Positions 1 to 9,868 of a stretch of DNA of 45,990 nucleotides are shown in pieces (position 1 is the stretch's first letter; each line of letters starts with the position of its first letter). The DNA is from Calothrix anomala FACHB-343 (GTDB lineage: Bacteria; Cyanobacteriota; Cyanobacteriia; Cyanobacteriales; Nostocaceae): assembly GCF_014696435.1 (NCBI RefSeq), contig NZ_JACJQG010000078.1, positions 1-45,990 of the forward strand, in the 5' to 3' direction. A program made the translations under genes and the position numbers. The notes beneath the pieces were generated by a model. The model was not told where the DNA came from. It saw only the letters and a list, made by a program, of their open reading frames with translations, and searched no databases.

Positions 1-138
1 AACGCCCTCACCCTATAAGGGTGGGGCTAGAAATACGAAGCCTGCCTTCGCAGGCTATCAAACTTTTAGCCTGCGAAGGCAGGCTTTGTTGGTATAGCAA
101 TACCCTTGAGGGTATTGCGTCAAAATTGGGATGCTCCC
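1..138. mobile_element. MITE-like palindromic element, right part (copy 1)
   Basis: Nearly identical to 36790-36928 in this window. It contains nested inverted repeats: a 20-base arm pair around 41-85 built on GCCTGCCTTCGCAGGC, and a perfect palindrome at 98-117. The right terminal repeat TTGGGATGCTCCC is at 126-138. The matching left terminus lies outside the window. It ends 2 bases short of the prfC stop codon and may act as a 3' hairpin for that transcript. It has no coding capacity, so it would need a transposase in trans (inference). Confidence 0.75.
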
Positions 139-140
139 CT

Positions 141-1781
141 TTAACCTGCCCCCTGCCCCTTTTCCTCTTGTTGACCAGAATAAACTGGGGCGATCGCACT
201 TAATGCCAACTCTGGATGATCGCCTTGTAATTGTTGACAATTCCACTCGTTGCGGAATAGCAATACTGGGCGTCCCATGCTGTCTTTAACGGTAGTGGTA
301 TTAAAAATACGTCCCACCTTATTCAAAGCTTCCCAGCCACCTTCTACCCAACGAGCGACGCTATAGGGCAGCAAATCGAGGATGGTTTCCACCCCATACT
401 CATTTTGTAAGCGAAATTGTACGACTTCAAACTGCAATTGACCGACAGCCGCTAAAATAGGGTCGCGTTTAGCTTCATCGGTGGAGTACATAATTTGTAC
501 TGCACCTTCTTCTCGCAATTCGGAAATGCCTTTTTGAAATTGCTTAAATTTAGAAGGGTTAGGATTTCTCAGGGTAGCAAACAATTCTGGGGAGAAGTAG
601 GGAATGCCTTCATATTCCAACTTTTGCCCGGTGTAAATTGTATCCCCAATCGCAAATACACCAGGATTATTTAAACCAATTACATCCCCAGGATAAGCTT
701 CATCAATGGATTCTCGTTCTTGGGCAAATAATTTTTGCGGGCGGGACAGGCGAACTACTTTACCAGTACGGGCGTGAGTTACCGTCATATCCTTTTCAAA
801 CCGACCAGTACAGACGCGAATAAACGCCACGCGATCGCGGTGTTTCGGGTCCATGTTAGCTTGGAGTTTGAAGACAAAGCCAGAAAACTCTGGGTAGGTA
901 GGGGGAACTTCACCGACGCTGCTATTGTGGCTACCGGGTTTGAGAGCGTATTCCAAGAAGGAATTTAAGAATAGCTCCACCCCGAAGTTAGTCATAGCAC
1001 TACCAAAGAACACTGGCGTCATTTTGCCTTGATGTACCAAATCTAAATCAAGTTCTGGGCCGACACCTTCTAACAGTTCTAAGTCGTTTTTCAGTTGGTA
1101 GTAAAGATCCTGTTCTAGGAGTTCTTCAATTCTCGCATCGCCTAAATCGACTATGGTATCTCTAGCTTCGCGGCTACCGTGGGCGCTACGCTCAAACAAG
1201 TGAATTTGTTGTTTATCGCGGTCAAATACACCTTTAAAGCGATCGCCCATCCCAATCGGCCAATTTACCGCATAGGTCTGTAATCCTAATTCTTGCTCGA
1301 TTTCGTCCAATAATTCTAAAGGTTCTCGCCCCGGACGGTCGAGTTTATTCACAAAGGTAAAAATCGGAATACCGCGTAACTTACAAACTTCAAATAACTT
1401 GCGGGTTTGCGGTTCCAAACCTTTCGCCACATCAATCAGCATCACCGCATTATCGGCGGCGGCGAGGGTGCGATAGGTATCTTCACTAAAATCTTGGTGT
1501 CCGGGGGTATCTAATAAATTTACCTGACAGTTACGATAGGCAAATTGCAGTACTGTAGATGTAATGGAAATACCCCGTTGCTGTTCCATTGCCATCCAGT
1601 CAGAGGTAGCTTTACGCTGCGCCCGTCGCGCCTTCACCGCCCCAGCCTCATGAATTGCTCCTCCGTATAACAGTAACTTTTCTGTCAGCGTCGTTTTCCC
1701 TGCGTCTGGGTGAGAAATAATTGCAAAGTTGCGGCGAAGTTCAACTGCTTGTTGCAAATCTACCTGTAGTTCAGTTGACAT
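141..1781 (-). CDS. prfC: Peptide chain release factor 3 (RF3)
   Basis: A translational GTPase that recycles RF1/RF2 from the ribosome after termination; cytosolic. The 546-residue product has a complete GTPase domain: P-loop SHPDAGKT at residues 23-30, DTPGHQDF at 91-98 and NKLD at 145-148. EF-G-like domains II and III follow. The length is slightly above the usual 525-540. The last ten or so residues ([10 protein letters not shown]) are encoded by intergenic-type repeat sequence (CCTGCCCC units), so the native tail probably ended near APVYSG and was extended by repeat growth. A mini-element abuts the stop. The start at 1781 gives the expected short N-terminus ahead of the P-loop. Confidence 0.96.
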   Translation of the reverse strand: MSTELQVDLQQAVELRRNFAIISHPDAGKTTLTEKLLLYGGAIHEAGAVKARRAQRKATSDWMAMEQQRGISITSTVLQFAYRNCQVNLLDTPGHQDFSEDTYRTLAAADNAVMLIDVAKGLEPQTRKLFEVCKLRGIPIFTFVNKLDRPGREPLELLDEIEQELGLQTYAVNWPIGMGDRFKGVFDRDKQQIHLFERSAHGSREARDTIVDLGDARIEELLEQDLYYQLKNDLELLEGVGPELDLDLVHQGKMTPVFFGSAMTNFGVELFLNSFLEYALKPGSHNSSVGEVPPTYPEFSGFVFKLQANMDPKHRDRVAFIRVCTGRFEKDMTVTHARTGKVVRLSRPQKLFAQERESIDEAYPGDVIGLNNPGVFAIGDTIYTGQKLEYEGIPYFSPELFATLRNPNPSKFKQFQKGISELREEGAVQIMYSTDEAKRDPILAAVGQLQFEVVQFRLQNEYGVETILDLLPYSVARWVEGGWEALNKVGRIFNTTTVKDSMGRPVLLFRNEWNCQQLQGDHPELALSAIAPVYSGQQEEKGQGAG

Positions 1782-1850
1782 ATTTGTATTTATCTGCTTC
1801 CTGTGAACTTAATGTAATTTTTCTTTAACTTGGTAAGTCTTTTAATCTTA

Positions 1851-1985
<135 letters not shown>

Positions 1986-1990
1986 TTATC

Positions 1991-2021
1991 CAATGCCCAA
2001 TGCCCAATGCCCAATGCCCAT
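1991..2021. repeat. Heptamer repeat (TGCCCAA)n
   Basis: About four units of TGCCCAA. This is the commonest short tandem repeat in the window, present in either orientation in at least ten gaps. The rest of the gap (2052-2438) is AT-rich, and I see no gene or clear signal in it apart from a degenerate copy of the GTACAGAC...GCGTCTCTG element at 2424-2452. Confidence 0.85.
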
Positions 2022-2438
2022 CACCTAAAGAATCTATTAACTTACAGTTAAATGTAGAGGTTTATGGAAGAATATATGGCAGCATTGCTTTAGCTACACT
2101 TTGGATTTATAACTCCCCTAACAGTTATCAGGGATCTACTTAACCAAAGGCTGACTATTTGGCTCATTTTTGTGGTAATTAGCCCTAGTAAGTACTTCAA
2201 AGATACAAAATTGATTGCTTGAAGTCTTGACTACAAACTGGATCGCTAAATGAACCATACCATTATTACGTTTTGTTTCAGAATCTTTTAACGTCAATAG
2301 TGGTAATTATAAGTGATTAATTTTCGTTTGGTAATTGACAATTGTTTGCTTATCTGTAAGGCAAATAATTCTTATTTCTCCCTCTTCTTCATTCCTTAGT
2401 CATTAATATTGACAAATAACAATTGTACAGACAAGGGT

Positions 2439-2693
2439 TCATCGCGTCTCTGACCAATGACTAATGACCAACGACAAGTTCATGGCAGATATTTGAGGGG
2501 ATTTGTAATCTTTTTTTTGTAGCTTGTCTAACAGATGTCTGCCACGCTGTACAATACGAAATTGCCCCACAGCTTCATCAACAGTAGGGCAAAGGACAGT
2601 TAAGCACTGCTCGTAGTCTGTCCTAGCTGAGTAAGGTTTTTCCTTGCTTTTGTGACGCTTTATTTTGTGTCCATTTGCGTTGTAATTCTTCAT
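2439..2693 (-). CDS. Small hypothetical protein, doubtful
   Basis: An 84-residue open frame diverging from hemB, with its ATG 8 bases from the hemB start. The middle part (TDYEQCLTVLCPTVDEA and on to a basic QRGRHLLDKL stretch) has a protein-like composition. The C-terminal 15 residues are encoded by the dispersed repeat at 2424-2470 and look acquired. I do not recognise a family. The Lys-rich N-terminus and close divergence from hemB fit either a small real gene or a remnant. The short divergent spacing would force the two promoters to overlap the opposite gene. Confidence 0.35.
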   Translation of the reverse strand: MKNYNANGHKIKRHKSKEKPYSARTDYEQCLTVLCPTVDEAVGQFRIVQRGRHLLDKLQKKDYKSPQISAMNLSLVISHWSETR

Positions 2694-2701
2694 AAAACTT
2701 T

Positions 2702-3691
2702 ATGTTTCCAACTCACCGCCCCCGCCGTCTGCGTACCCATCCCCAACTGCGCCGGATGGTACGAGAAAACAGTTTATCGACAAGTGATTTAATTTACCCC
2801 TTATTTGCAGTACCTGGTGAGGGAATTGCCAATGAAGTTAAATCAATGCCTGGAGTTTATCAACTTTCGGTAGATAAAATTGTCGAAGAGGCGAAGGAAG
2901 TTTATGACTTAGGAATTCCAGCGATCATTTTGTTTGGTATTCCTGCTGATAAAGATGTAGATGCTACTGGTGCTTGGCATGATTGCGGGATTGTACAAAA
3001 AGCAGCTACTGCGGTGAAGGAAGCAGTACCCGATTTAATTGTGATTGCTGATACTTGTCTGTGTGAATATACTAGTCACGGTCATTGCGGCTACTTAGAA
3101 GTAGGCGATTTAACAGGCAGAGTATTAAACGATCCAACTTTAGAATTACTCAAGAAAACAGCAGTTTCTCAAGCGAAAGCTGGCGCGGATATTATTGCAC
3201 CTTCGGGAATGATGGACGGTTTTGTGCAAGCTATTCGTGCTGGTTTAGATGAAGCTGGTTTCCAAGATACGCCGATTTTATCTTATGCGGCTAAATATGC
3301 CTCAGCTTATTATGGCCCATTTAGAGATGCGGCGGAATCAACACCACAATTTGGCGATCGCAGAACTTACCAAATGGATCCAGGTAACGCCCGCGAAGCG
3401 ATTAAAGAAATTGAATTGGATATCGCTGAAGGCGCTGATATGTTGATGGTGAAGCCAGCTTTAGCCTACATGGATGTCATTTGGCGGGTGAAAGAAGCCA
3501 GCAACCTACCAGTAGCGGCTTATAACGTTTCTGGCGAATATTCTATGGTGAAAGCTGCTGCCCTCAACGGCTGGGTTGACGAACAGCGCATAGTCATGGA
3601 AACTTTAACCGGCTTTAAACGTGCTGGCGCAGATTTAATTTTGACTTACCACGCCAAAGACGCAGCCCGTTGGTTAGAGTCTAGCAGGTAA
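2702..3691 (+). CDS. hemB: Porphobilinogen synthase (delta-aminolevulinic acid dehydratase)
   Basis: Condenses two 5-aminolevulinate molecules to porphobilinogen, feeding heme, chlorophyll and bilin synthesis. The 329 residues match the family length. The Schiff-base lysines are visible as K198 ([14 protein letters not shown]) and K251 ([10 protein letters not shown]). The metal-binding stretch [14 protein letters not shown] spans residues 118-130. A HIP1-containing hairpin follows the stop. It appears to be a single-gene unit. Confidence 0.97.
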   Translation: MFPTHRPRRLRTHPQLRRMVRENSLSTSDLIYPLFAVPGEGIANEVKSMPGVYQLSVDKIVEEAKEVYDLGIPAIILFGIPADKDVDATGAWHDCGIVQKAATAVKEAVPDLIVIADTCLCEYTSHGHCGYLEVGDLTGRVLNDPTLELLKKTAVSQAKAGADIIAPSGMMDGFVQAIRAGLDEAGFQDTPILSYAAKYASAYYGPFRDAAESTPQFGDRRTYQMDPGNAREAIKEIELDIAEGADMLMVKPALAYMDVIWRVKEASNLPVAAYNVSGEYSMVKAAALNGWVDEQRIVMETLTGFKRAGADLILTYHAKDAARWLESSR

Positions 3692-3696
3692 ATTAA

Positions 3697-3716
3697 AGAG
3701 AGCGATCGCTCTTTTG
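3697..3716 (+). terminator. Possible hemB terminator
   Basis: A 14-base palindrome AGAGCGATCGCTCT (a HIP1 core with flanks) begins within 10 bases of the hemB stop and is followed by TTTTG. The usable stem is short, so termination strength is uncertain. Confidence 0.4.
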
Positions 3717-3723
3717 TTAACTA

Positions 3724-3786
3724 ATCTCACGCATAGGTATCAAGGTGCTAATTAGATTGAGTATCTTGGTATCTCAGCGTGAGATT
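3724..3786. repeat. Long imperfect hairpin with 22-base arms
   Basis: The arms begin with a perfect 10-base pair, AATCTCACGC and GCGTGAGATT. They continue imperfectly inward through GGTATCAAG and CTTGGTATC, closing a roughly 19-base loop. I saw no second copy in this window. It could be a small mobile-element remnant or a structured RNA. Confidence 0.6.
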
Positions 3787-3863
3787 ATTGTGGGAATTTC
3801 GCAAAGTTTTTGTTGAAGAATAAACTTAAATTCTTGGTCAAACCTGCGTCAGGCGGAAAAAAC

Positions 3864-3899
3864 TAAAAAAGCCCCATTTACTATACAGCTTGAGGGGCT
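3864..3899 (-). terminator. Intrinsic terminator on the minus strand
   Basis: Read on the minus strand, stem AGCCCC/GGGGCT (3870-3899) is directly followed by TTTTTT. No confident minus-strand gene lies to its right, so it implies a leftward transcript arising in 3900-4260, possibly a small RNA. That gap also holds the inverted pair ATCGCGGA/TCCGCGAT at 4086-4122. I reject the 63-codon minus-strand frame at 4021-4212 as protein-coding. Confidence 0.5.
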
Positions 3900-4267
3900 A
3901 GTAAAACTTTTACTGGCATCACTGAACTACCGCACTTCCATAAGCGATTCCAGATGCATTAAGCAATAAATCTCAACAATTAAAATGTTTAGGTGATGAC
4001 TGGAGATCGGTTAATAGAAATTAACTGACTGAAATCCTTACCCACAGAACATTTCTCACTACTAGAATATTTACGGAGATGAGCAATCGCGGACATGAAA
4101 ACAAGTCAAATATATCCGCGATAGTACATAAATATGGGGTGGTTTCGTTTGCCAGATTCGCGGGCGATCGCTTATAAAAGAATATAGTTAATAAAATTTC
4201 CGTAATCGACATTTAATGTCAGCCGATTTAATAAATACAATCTAAGTTTTTCTAGGGAGCATGAGAT

Positions 4268-4555
4268 ATGGATATGCAAGTCCTGAGAGAACGCGCTGGC
4301 CTTAGCCGTGCAGAGGTTGCCTTCAGGCTTGCAATCAGTGAAACTAGTGTGCGCAACTGGGAAGCTGGGCGTACTGAACCGACAATGACACCGAAAAAAT
4401 ATTTAGATGCGTTGCGTCTATTTAAATGCACGCCAGAAGAGTTAGCAGCAGCTAGCGAAAAATCAATTAACCAACGCCATAAACGCAAACCAGGTAGACC
4501 AAAACGCTTCCCAGAAGTTGTCACGCAAGTAGCTGATTCGCCAGTTTGTACTTAG
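4268..4555 (+). CDS. Small XRE-type helix-turn-helix regulator with AT-hook-like tail
   Basis: A 95-residue DNA-binding protein. An XRE/Cro-like helix-turn-helix occupies residues 3-60; the turn and recognition helix are at VAFRLAISETSVRNWEAGR. The tail carries HKRKPGRPKRF (residues 71-81), which has the GRP core flanked by Lys/Arg of an AT-hook, so a second minor-groove contact is plausible (inference). GGGAG upstream supports the start at 4268. The stop TAG merges into a GGGGCTA repeat array. It stands alone, and its targets are unknown. Confidence 0.85.
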   Translation: MDMQVLRERAGLSRAEVAFRLAISETSVRNWEAGRTEPTMTPKKYLDALRLFKCTPEELAAASEKSINQRHKRKPGRPKRFPEVVTQVADSPVCT

Positions 4556-4627
4556 GGGCTAGGGGCTAGGGGCTAGGGGCTAGGGGTTAGAAGGGACAAG
4601 GGAGACAAGGGAGACAAGGGAGACAAG
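4555..4627. repeat. Heptamer GGGGCTA x5 followed by GGGAGACAA x4
   Basis: Five near-perfect GGGGCTA units start exactly at the stop codon of the HTH gene and pass into nonamers like those at 1881-1979. Confidence 0.9.
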
Positions 4628-4632
4628 GAAGA

Positions 4633-4664
4633 TAATTGTACAGACGCGATTCATCGCGTCTCTG
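4633..4664. repeat. Dispersed palindromic element TGTACAGACGCGAT...ATCGCGTCTCTG
   Basis: One of five related copies here (2424, 4633, two near 14000, 26730). The core is the inverted pair GACGCGAT/ATCGCGTC. It is followed at 4686-4727 by another mosaic repeat (GCCCTGAGCGAAGTCG, then GTAGCGTCTCGCAGAG). Confidence 0.75.
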
Positions 4665-4837
4665 AACAAATGCCCAATGCCCACTCGCCCTGAGCGAAGT
4701 CGTTCGCGTAGCGTCTCGCAGAGAAGGGATGCCCAATGCCCAATTACAAATGACTTTTTCAACTAGTGCGATCGCTGACGGTATTTGCCACGGCGGCGCG
4801 ATAAGATTCTATAGCAACAGTTGTATTTAAGATTTAA

Positions 4838-5821
4838 ATGGCAGAGACTCTTTTCTTTAACGCCCTCCGTGAAGCCATTGATGAAGAAATGGCGCGTGAT
4901 TCTAGTGTATTTGTGCTAGGTGAAGACGTAGGACATTATGGCGGTTCCTACAAGGTTACCAAAGACCTGTATAAAAAGTATGGCGATTTGAGAGTTCTCG
5001 ATACCCCCATCGCCGAAAATAGTTTTACAGGCTTGGCTGTGGGTGCAGCGATGACTGGCTTAAGACCAATCATCGAAGGTATGAATATGGGTTTCTTGCT
5101 GTTGGCATTTAACCAAATCTCCAACAACGCGGGAATGCTGCGTTATACTTCCGGCGGTAACTTTAAAATCCCGATGGTGATTCGCGGCCCTGGTGGTGTA
5201 GGTAGACAGCTAGGTGCAGAACATTCCCAACGCTTAGAAACTTACTTCCAAGCGGTTCCTGGGTTAAAAATTGTCGCTTGCTCTACACCTTACAATGCTA
5301 AAGGTTTATTGAAAGCGGCAATCCGCGATGACAACCCCGTATTGTTCTTTGAACATGTTTTACTTTACAACTTAAAAGAAGACCTGCCAGAAGAAGAATA
5401 TGTATTACCTTTAGATAAAGCAGAAGTTGTGCGTCGCGGTAAAGATGTCACAATTCTTACATATTCACGGATGCGTCATCACGTGATGCAAGCTGTGAAA
5501 ACTTTAGAAAAACAAGGTTACGACCCCGAAGTCATTGATTTAATATCACTGAAACCTTTAGATTTTGATACCATCGGTGCTTCGATTCGCAAAACTCATC
5601 GCGTCATTGTTGTGGAAGAAGCTATGCGTACAGCAGGTATTGGCGCAGAAGTTATCGCTTCCATTAATGACCGCTTATTTGATGAGTTAGATGCGCCTGT
5701 ATTGCGTCTTTCATCTCAAGATATTCCCACACCATATAACGGCAACCTCGAGCGTCTGACAATTGTTCAACCAGAACAAATCGTAGAAGCCGTACAAAAA
5801 ATGGTGGCTATGCGCGTTTAA
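4838..5821 (+). CDS. pdhB: Pyruvate dehydrogenase E1 component, beta subunit
   Basis: The partner of the E1 alpha subunit in the pyruvate dehydrogenase complex, which converts pyruvate to acetyl-CoA; cytosolic. The 327 residues begin at the standard family start ([20 protein letters not shown]). The transketolase-type pyrimidine-binding domain (residues 1-180) includes [17 protein letters not shown]. The C-terminal transketolase domain ends with the [11 protein letters not shown] segment. The alpha-subunit gene is not adjacent, as is common in cyanobacteria. There is no clear Shine-Dalgarno sequence before the ATG. Confidence 0.96.
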   Translation: MAETLFFNALREAIDEEMARDSSVFVLGEDVGHYGGSYKVTKDLYKKYGDLRVLDTPIAENSFTGLAVGAAMTGLRPIIEGMNMGFLLLAFNQISNNAGMLRYTSGGNFKIPMVIRGPGGVGRQLGAEHSQRLETYFQAVPGLKIVACSTPYNAKGLLKAAIRDDNPVLFFEHVLLYNLKEDLPEEEYVLPLDKAEVVRRGKDVTILTYSRMRHHVMQAVKTLEKQGYDPEVIDLISLKPLDFDTIGASIRKTHRVIVVEEAMRTAGIGAEVIASINDRLFDELDAPVLRLSSQDIPTPYNGNLERLTIVQPEQIVEAVQKMVAMRV

Positions 5822-5828
5822 TAATCAA

Positions 5829-6052
5829 GGCAGAGGGCAGGAGGCAGATGGCAGAAGGAATGAAGTTAATCAGCATTCAATTTGCATCATCCCTAGCCTC
5901 AGAAAGATGCAGGGATGAAATTGGACAGATTATTTAGTCTCCTCTGTTTTGTGCGATCGCCAATGGGAAATTTGCTGGCTCTAATTCAGATGTGAGGTGA
6001 AATTTCCACGTGAACCAAACCTTCTGCCCTCTGCCCTCTGCCATCTGCCTTC
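5829..6052. repeat. Gap with GGCAGAGG/CCCTCTG heptamers
   Basis: The 5822-6147 gap has GGCAGAGGGCAGGAGGCAG just after pdhB and the complementary CCCTCTGCCCTCTGCCATC near 6018-6050, so a long-range fold is possible. I see no gene in it. Confidence 0.65.
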
Positions 6053-6147
6053 TTTTACAATAAAAGTTACCACTCTTAACCAATAACTCATAACGATGGA
6101 AAAGAACGCTATTATAGCGTTTGTCAGTTGCGAGTGATGGTTATGGT

Positions 6148-7563
6148 ATGCAAAAACAGCGATCGCTATTAGCGTTAATTGTCGTTTTGATTATTGCTGC
6201 TATTGCAGTGATTCTCACAATTCCCATTCCCTTAGGATTGGATTTGCGCGGTGGTTCACAGTTAACAATTCAGGTGAAACCAACAGCAGAAATTAAGCAA
6301 ATCACCGAAAACGAATTAGAAGGTGTGAAGAAAGTTGTCGAAGGCCGGATTAACGGACTCGGCGTTTCTGAACCGGTAATTCAAACTGTGGGTACAGATA
6401 AAATCCTGGTGCAACTTCCAGGGGTAAACGATCCAGAACAAGCTGAAAGAATTCTTGGCGGTACAGCAGAATTAGAATTTCGTAAACAAAAACCGAGTAC
6501 AGAACCTCAACTATTTGCTTTTAGAGCTTCGCGATTTGAATTGAAGAAAAAGCAAGACGAATTGAGAAATAGCAACGATGCAGCAGCGATCGCTAAAAAT
6601 CAAGAAGAGTTGCAGAAAAATAATCAAGCGATCGCGGAATTATTTGAAAGTACCAATCCGCCCCTCATTGGTAAATATCTAGAAAATGCCTACGGTGAAC
6701 CCACCCAACAAGGTAATAACTGGAATGTGGCCATTCGCTTTAAACCCAAAGGTGGCGAACTGTTTGCCGAACTGACAAAAAACCTCGCCGGTACTGGACG
6801 GGCGATTGGCATTTTTCTCGATAATGAATTAATCAGTTCTCCTAGCGTCGGCCCAGAATTTGCAGCTACCGGGATTACTGGTGGTTCAGCTGTAATTACA
6901 GGTACTTTTACCCCCCAAGAAGCCAATGATTTAGGCGTACAGCTACGCGGTGGTGCATTACCTGTTCCCGTAGAAATTGCCGAAATCCGCACAGTTGGCG
7001 CTACCTTAGGTAAAGACAGTATTCAAAGCAGTATCTATGCGGGGATTGGCGGTCTAATTTTAGTCTTAATCTTTATGGTGGTCTATTACCGCCTACCCGG
7101 TTTAATTGCCAATTTCGCCTTGATTATCTACGCTTTGTTAACCTGGGCTAGCTTTGCTTTGTTGGGTATCACCCTGACTTTACCAGGGATTGCCGGATTT
7201 ATTCTGAGTATTGGCATGGCAGTGGATGCCAATGTACTAATTTTTGAACGCACAAGAGAAGAATTGCAAGCAGGTAAAAGCTTGTATCGTTCTGTAGAAT
7301 CTGGCTTTTATCGCGCCTTTTCTAGTATTCTCGATGGTAACGTCACCACAGTGATTGCCTGTGCCGCACTATTCTGGTTAGGATCTGGCTTGGTCAAAGG
7401 TTTTGCCGTCACCTTGGCTTTAGGGGTAGCCATGAGTATGTTTAGTGCCATTACTTGTAGCCGCACCTTCATGTTTGTCGCTATTTCCATTTCCTCACTA
7501 CGTAAACCAGAATTATACTGTCCGAACCTGCCAACATCGAACAAGGCAGAGGTAGCGCAATGA
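6148..7563 (+). CDS. secD: Protein translocase subunit SecD
   Basis: An accessory subunit of the Sec translocon that uses the proton gradient to pull proteins across the membrane. The first transmembrane helix (about residues 6-26) is followed by [10 protein letters not shown], the SecD D1 signature. A periplasmic domain with an Ala/Asn/Gln-rich insertion comes next, then a C-terminal five-helix membrane bundle starting near [15 protein letters not shown] prefer ATG 6148 because the nine codons before it, opened by a TTG at 6121, have no ribosome site and are not typical of the family. The stop overlaps the secF start (ATGA), indicating translational coupling. Confidence 0.95.
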   Translation: MQKQRSLLALIVVLIIAAIAVILTIPIPLGLDLRGGSQLTIQVKPTAEIKQITENELEGVKKVVEGRINGLGVSEPVIQTVGTDKILVQLPGVNDPEQAERILGGTAELEFRKQKPSTEPQLFAFRASRFELKKKQDELRNSNDAAAIAKNQEELQKNNQAIAELFESTNPPLIGKYLENAYGEPTQQGNNWNVAIRFKPKGGELFAELTKNLAGTGRAIGIFLDNELISSPSVGPEFAATGITGGSAVITGTFTPQEANDLGVQLRGGALPVPVEIAEIRTVGATLGKDSIQSSIYAGIGGLILVLIFMVVYYRLPGLIANFALIIYALLTWASFALLGITLTLPGIAGFILSIGMAVDANVLIFERTREELQAGKSLYRSVESGFYRAFSSILDGNVTTVIACAALFWLGSGLVKGFAVTLALGVAMSMFSAITCSRTFMFVAISISSLRKPELYCPNLPTSNKAEVAQ

Positions 7564-8555
7564 AACTAAGTATTAACAAATCGCGATCGCTTTGGTGGGT
7601 TATTTCGTCTGCCGTTATCCTCGCTGGTATCGCCGCAATGGTGATTTCTTGGCAAAATCCCAACATTAAAGCACCCCTGCGTCCCAGTTTAGATTTTGTC
7701 GGTGGTACAAGATTGCTCCTAGAACGGGACTGCAATAAACCTGGTAACTGCGATCAGCCAATTGATATTAATGTCGTCCGAGATGTAGCTAAAGACAAAG
7801 GACTGGGTGATAGCAGTATCCAAATTGTTGCTGACAGAGAAACTAAAGCCGAAAATGGCATCTTAATCCGGACAAAAACCTTAGATCTCAAACAGCGTAC
7901 TCAGCTGCAAACTGCTTTAAGCGAAAAAATCGGTGCTTTTGACGAAACAAAAAACCAAATTGACACCGTAGGGCCATCTTTAGGACGAGAGTTGTTTACA
8001 TCCGGCATTATCGCCCTGATTGTGTCCTTTGTGGGCATCATTCTTTACTTAACAGTCCGCTTTCAGTTGGACTATGCTGTATTTGCCATTGTGGCGCTAT
8101 TTCATGATGTTTTAATTACAGCCGGGATTTTTTCGATATTTGGTTTAACACTAGGTACAGAAGTAGACAGCTTGTTTATTGTCGCCCTGTTAACAATTAC
8201 AGGATTTTCCGTCAACGATACCGTAGTAATTTACGATCGCATTCGTGAAACCCTGAAAATTAATCCCAACCGTCCCATAGCTGAGATTGTGGATGATGCG
8301 GTTAACCAAACCTTAGGCCGATCCATCAACACAACCTTAACAACCATGCTGCCTTTATTGGCTATCTTGTTTTTTGGGGGAGAAACCCTGAAAAACTTTG
8401 CTTTAGCTCTACTAATTGGCTTTATTGCGGGGGCTTATTCGAGTATTTTTATCGCTAGTACTTTGCTAACTCTCTGGCGAGAACGTACTGGTAAATCTAG
8501 TGCAGGAGCTAGTCCTGAGATGCTCGATACCTCTGCTGGTTCCCAAGATACTTAA
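7560..8555 (+). CDS. secF: Protein translocase subunit SecF
   Basis: The membrane partner of SecD. The 331 residues contain a first membrane helix, the SecF signature DFVGGTRL near residue 42, a periplasmic domain, and a C-terminal five-helix membrane bundle starting around [33 protein letters not shown] is the conserved helix-4 segment. The ATGA overlap with secD gives 1:1 coupling. The Ser/Ala-rich tail after the last helix is unremarkable. Confidence 0.96.
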   Translation: MKLSINKSRSLWWVISSAVILAGIAAMVISWQNPNIKAPLRPSLDFVGGTRLLLERDCNKPGNCDQPIDINVVRDVAKDKGLGDSSIQIVADRETKAENGILIRTKTLDLKQRTQLQTALSEKIGAFDETKNQIDTVGPSLGRELFTSGIIALIVSFVGIILYLTVRFQLDYAVFAIVALFHDVLITAGIFSIFGLTLGTEVDSLFIVALLTITGFSVNDTVVIYDRIRETLKINPNRPIAEIVDDAVNQTLGRSINTTLTTMLPLLAILFFGGETLKNFALALLIGFIAGAYSSIFIASTLLTLWRERTGKSSAGASPEMLDTSAGSQDT

Positions 8556-8703
8556 ACTTGCCGCTATTTCCTAGTTGGGTAAATTTGCGATAGATTGGAT
8601 GATTTGCGATTGGTGGCATATCTTAAACAACAGTATCCCCAATCAAAAATCGCAAATCCGCAATTCCCATTAATAGCACTCATATTCTGCCTTCTTCAGC
8701 TCT

Positions 8704-9141
8704 ATGGATCAATCGGAACAACCGTCACTTAATGGCAATAACTTGCACAATCCTGACCCAACTTTTGCCCAACAAGTGCAAAGGCTACATCAGCTGACAG
8801 TCTACGGTCGATGGTTGTTTGTCGGTTGCTTGTGGCTAACCATCGCGCCTATTTGCTTGTGGAACCTCAAAGCAGAAATTGCTCTATGGCGACAATACTT
8901 TACTTGGGTAGCAGTGCGATATGGACTTGTATACCATCCACTGTCTACCTTTGGTTTAGCCTTGTGTATTGGAATGACAACTTCTGTTTTAATTTGGCAA
9001 AGTCGCAATATTTTGATGGGACTACCAGCCAAGGAAAAGCAACAATTAGAAAAGCAAGTATTTCGCATCCGCCAGCAAGGTTCTAGTCATCCTCTGTGGA
9101 AGTGGGTATGTCAGCCAGTAAAAGAAATTAAAGATAATTAG
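8704..9141 (+). CDS. Small two-helix membrane protein, conserved-type hypothetical
   Basis: 145 residues. The polar N-terminus (1-35) is followed by two likely membrane helices, WLFVGCLWLTIAPICLW (about 37-54) and TFGLALCIGMTTSVLIW (about 82-98), then a basic cytoplasmic tail with KEKQQLEKQVFRIRQQ. I do not recognise a function. It lies 148 bases after secF in the same direction but separated by a gap, so membership in that operon is uncertain. Confidence 0.75.
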   Translation: MDQSEQPSLNGNNLHNPDPTFAQQVQRLHQLTVYGRWLFVGCLWLTIAPICLWNLKAEIALWRQYFTWVAVRYGLVYHPLSTFGLALCIGMTTSVLIWQSRNILMGLPAKEKQQLEKQVFRIRQQGSSHPLWKWVCQPVKEIKDN

Positions 9142-9166
9142 AGTAAATATGAATACATTTTTTAGA

Positions 9167-9304
9167 GCAATACAGTTCAGTTAGCCTTGAAAACCTTAAA
9201 CTGTGTAGGTTGGGTTGAGGAACGAAACCCAACATTTCCGAGCTTTTGTTGGGTTTCACTTCGTTCAACCCAACCTACGATTATCCTTAACTGAACCGTA
9301 TTGC
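9167..9304. mobile_element. MITE, about 138 bases, nested inverted repeats
   Basis: The termini GCAATACAGTTCAGTTA and TAACTGAACCGTATTGC are inverted. Inside them, GTAGGTTGGGTTGA...AAACCCAACA and its complement form a second long stem. There is no transposase. The element ends 93 bases before the GNAT start and provides an in-frame but implausible N-terminal extension of that gene. Confidence 0.8.
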
Positions 9305-9397
9305 CCTATAACCAGAGCCAAAATAAGCGCTGCATATTTAGCAAAATCTGTAAAAATAAGGTTGAAGGTAGTAAAAATACTGCTCTGGGTGTTGTCA

Positions 9398-9868
9398 ATG
9401 AACTATTCTCAAATTCAATTTAGCGATCGCAAATCTGAAATTGATCTTCACCAACTACAACAGCTATTTAATCTCTCGGCTTTTTGGGCGAGAGAACGGA
9501 GTATAGAAGATTTGAGTATAGCTATAGCCAATAGCGAACCTGTAATTTCTCTGTGGGATGAGCAAAGGCTCGTGGGCTTTGCGCGAGCAACTTCCGATGT
9601 TATCTATCGCGCGACAATTTGGGATGTGGTGATTCATCCAGAATATCGCGGTCGGGGATTGGGTAGCAAATTAGTGGAAACAGTCCTCAGCCATCCCCGC
9701 GTGAGGTCGGTTGAGCGTGTATATTTGATGACAACTCATCAACAAGAATTTTATGAAAAGATTGGCTTTGAATGTAACAAAACCACGACTATGGTATTAC
9801 ACAACCAATCTGAGTTTAATTCTCTAACGACGGGAGAAATTCAACTTCAGCGATCGCGAGGGGTATAG
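9398..9868 (+). CDS. GNAT-family N-acetyltransferase
   Basis: Transfers an acetyl group from acetyl-CoA to an unknown amine. The 156 residues contain the acetyl-CoA pyrophosphate loop HPEYRGRGLGSKLV near residues 80-93 and a C-terminal FYEKIGFE strand. The start is placed at ATG 9398 because the longer open frame back to 9215 is encoded by the MITE. The last 53 bases overlap the 3' end of the opposing kinase gene. Confidence 0.9.
   Translation: MNYSQIQFSDRKSEIDLHQLQQLFNLSAFWARERSIEDLSIAIANSEPVISLWDEQRLVGFARATSDVIYRATIWDVVIHPEYRGRGLGSKLVETVLSHPRVRSVERVYLMTTHQQEFYEKIGFECNKTTTMVLHNQSEFNSLTTGEIQLQRSRGV

Noticed and set aside
4021-4212. 63-codon minus-strand ORF
   Set aside because: No ribosome site, no protein-like pattern, and it covers an inverted repeat; a small RNA is a better explanation for the downstream terminator.
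6121-6147. TTG-started N-terminal extension of SecD
   Set aside because: No ribosome site and not family-like; ATG 6148 gives the normal SecD start.
9215-9397. N-terminal extension of the GNAT protein
   Set aside because: It is encoded by the MITE at 9167-9304 and flanking non-coding DNA.
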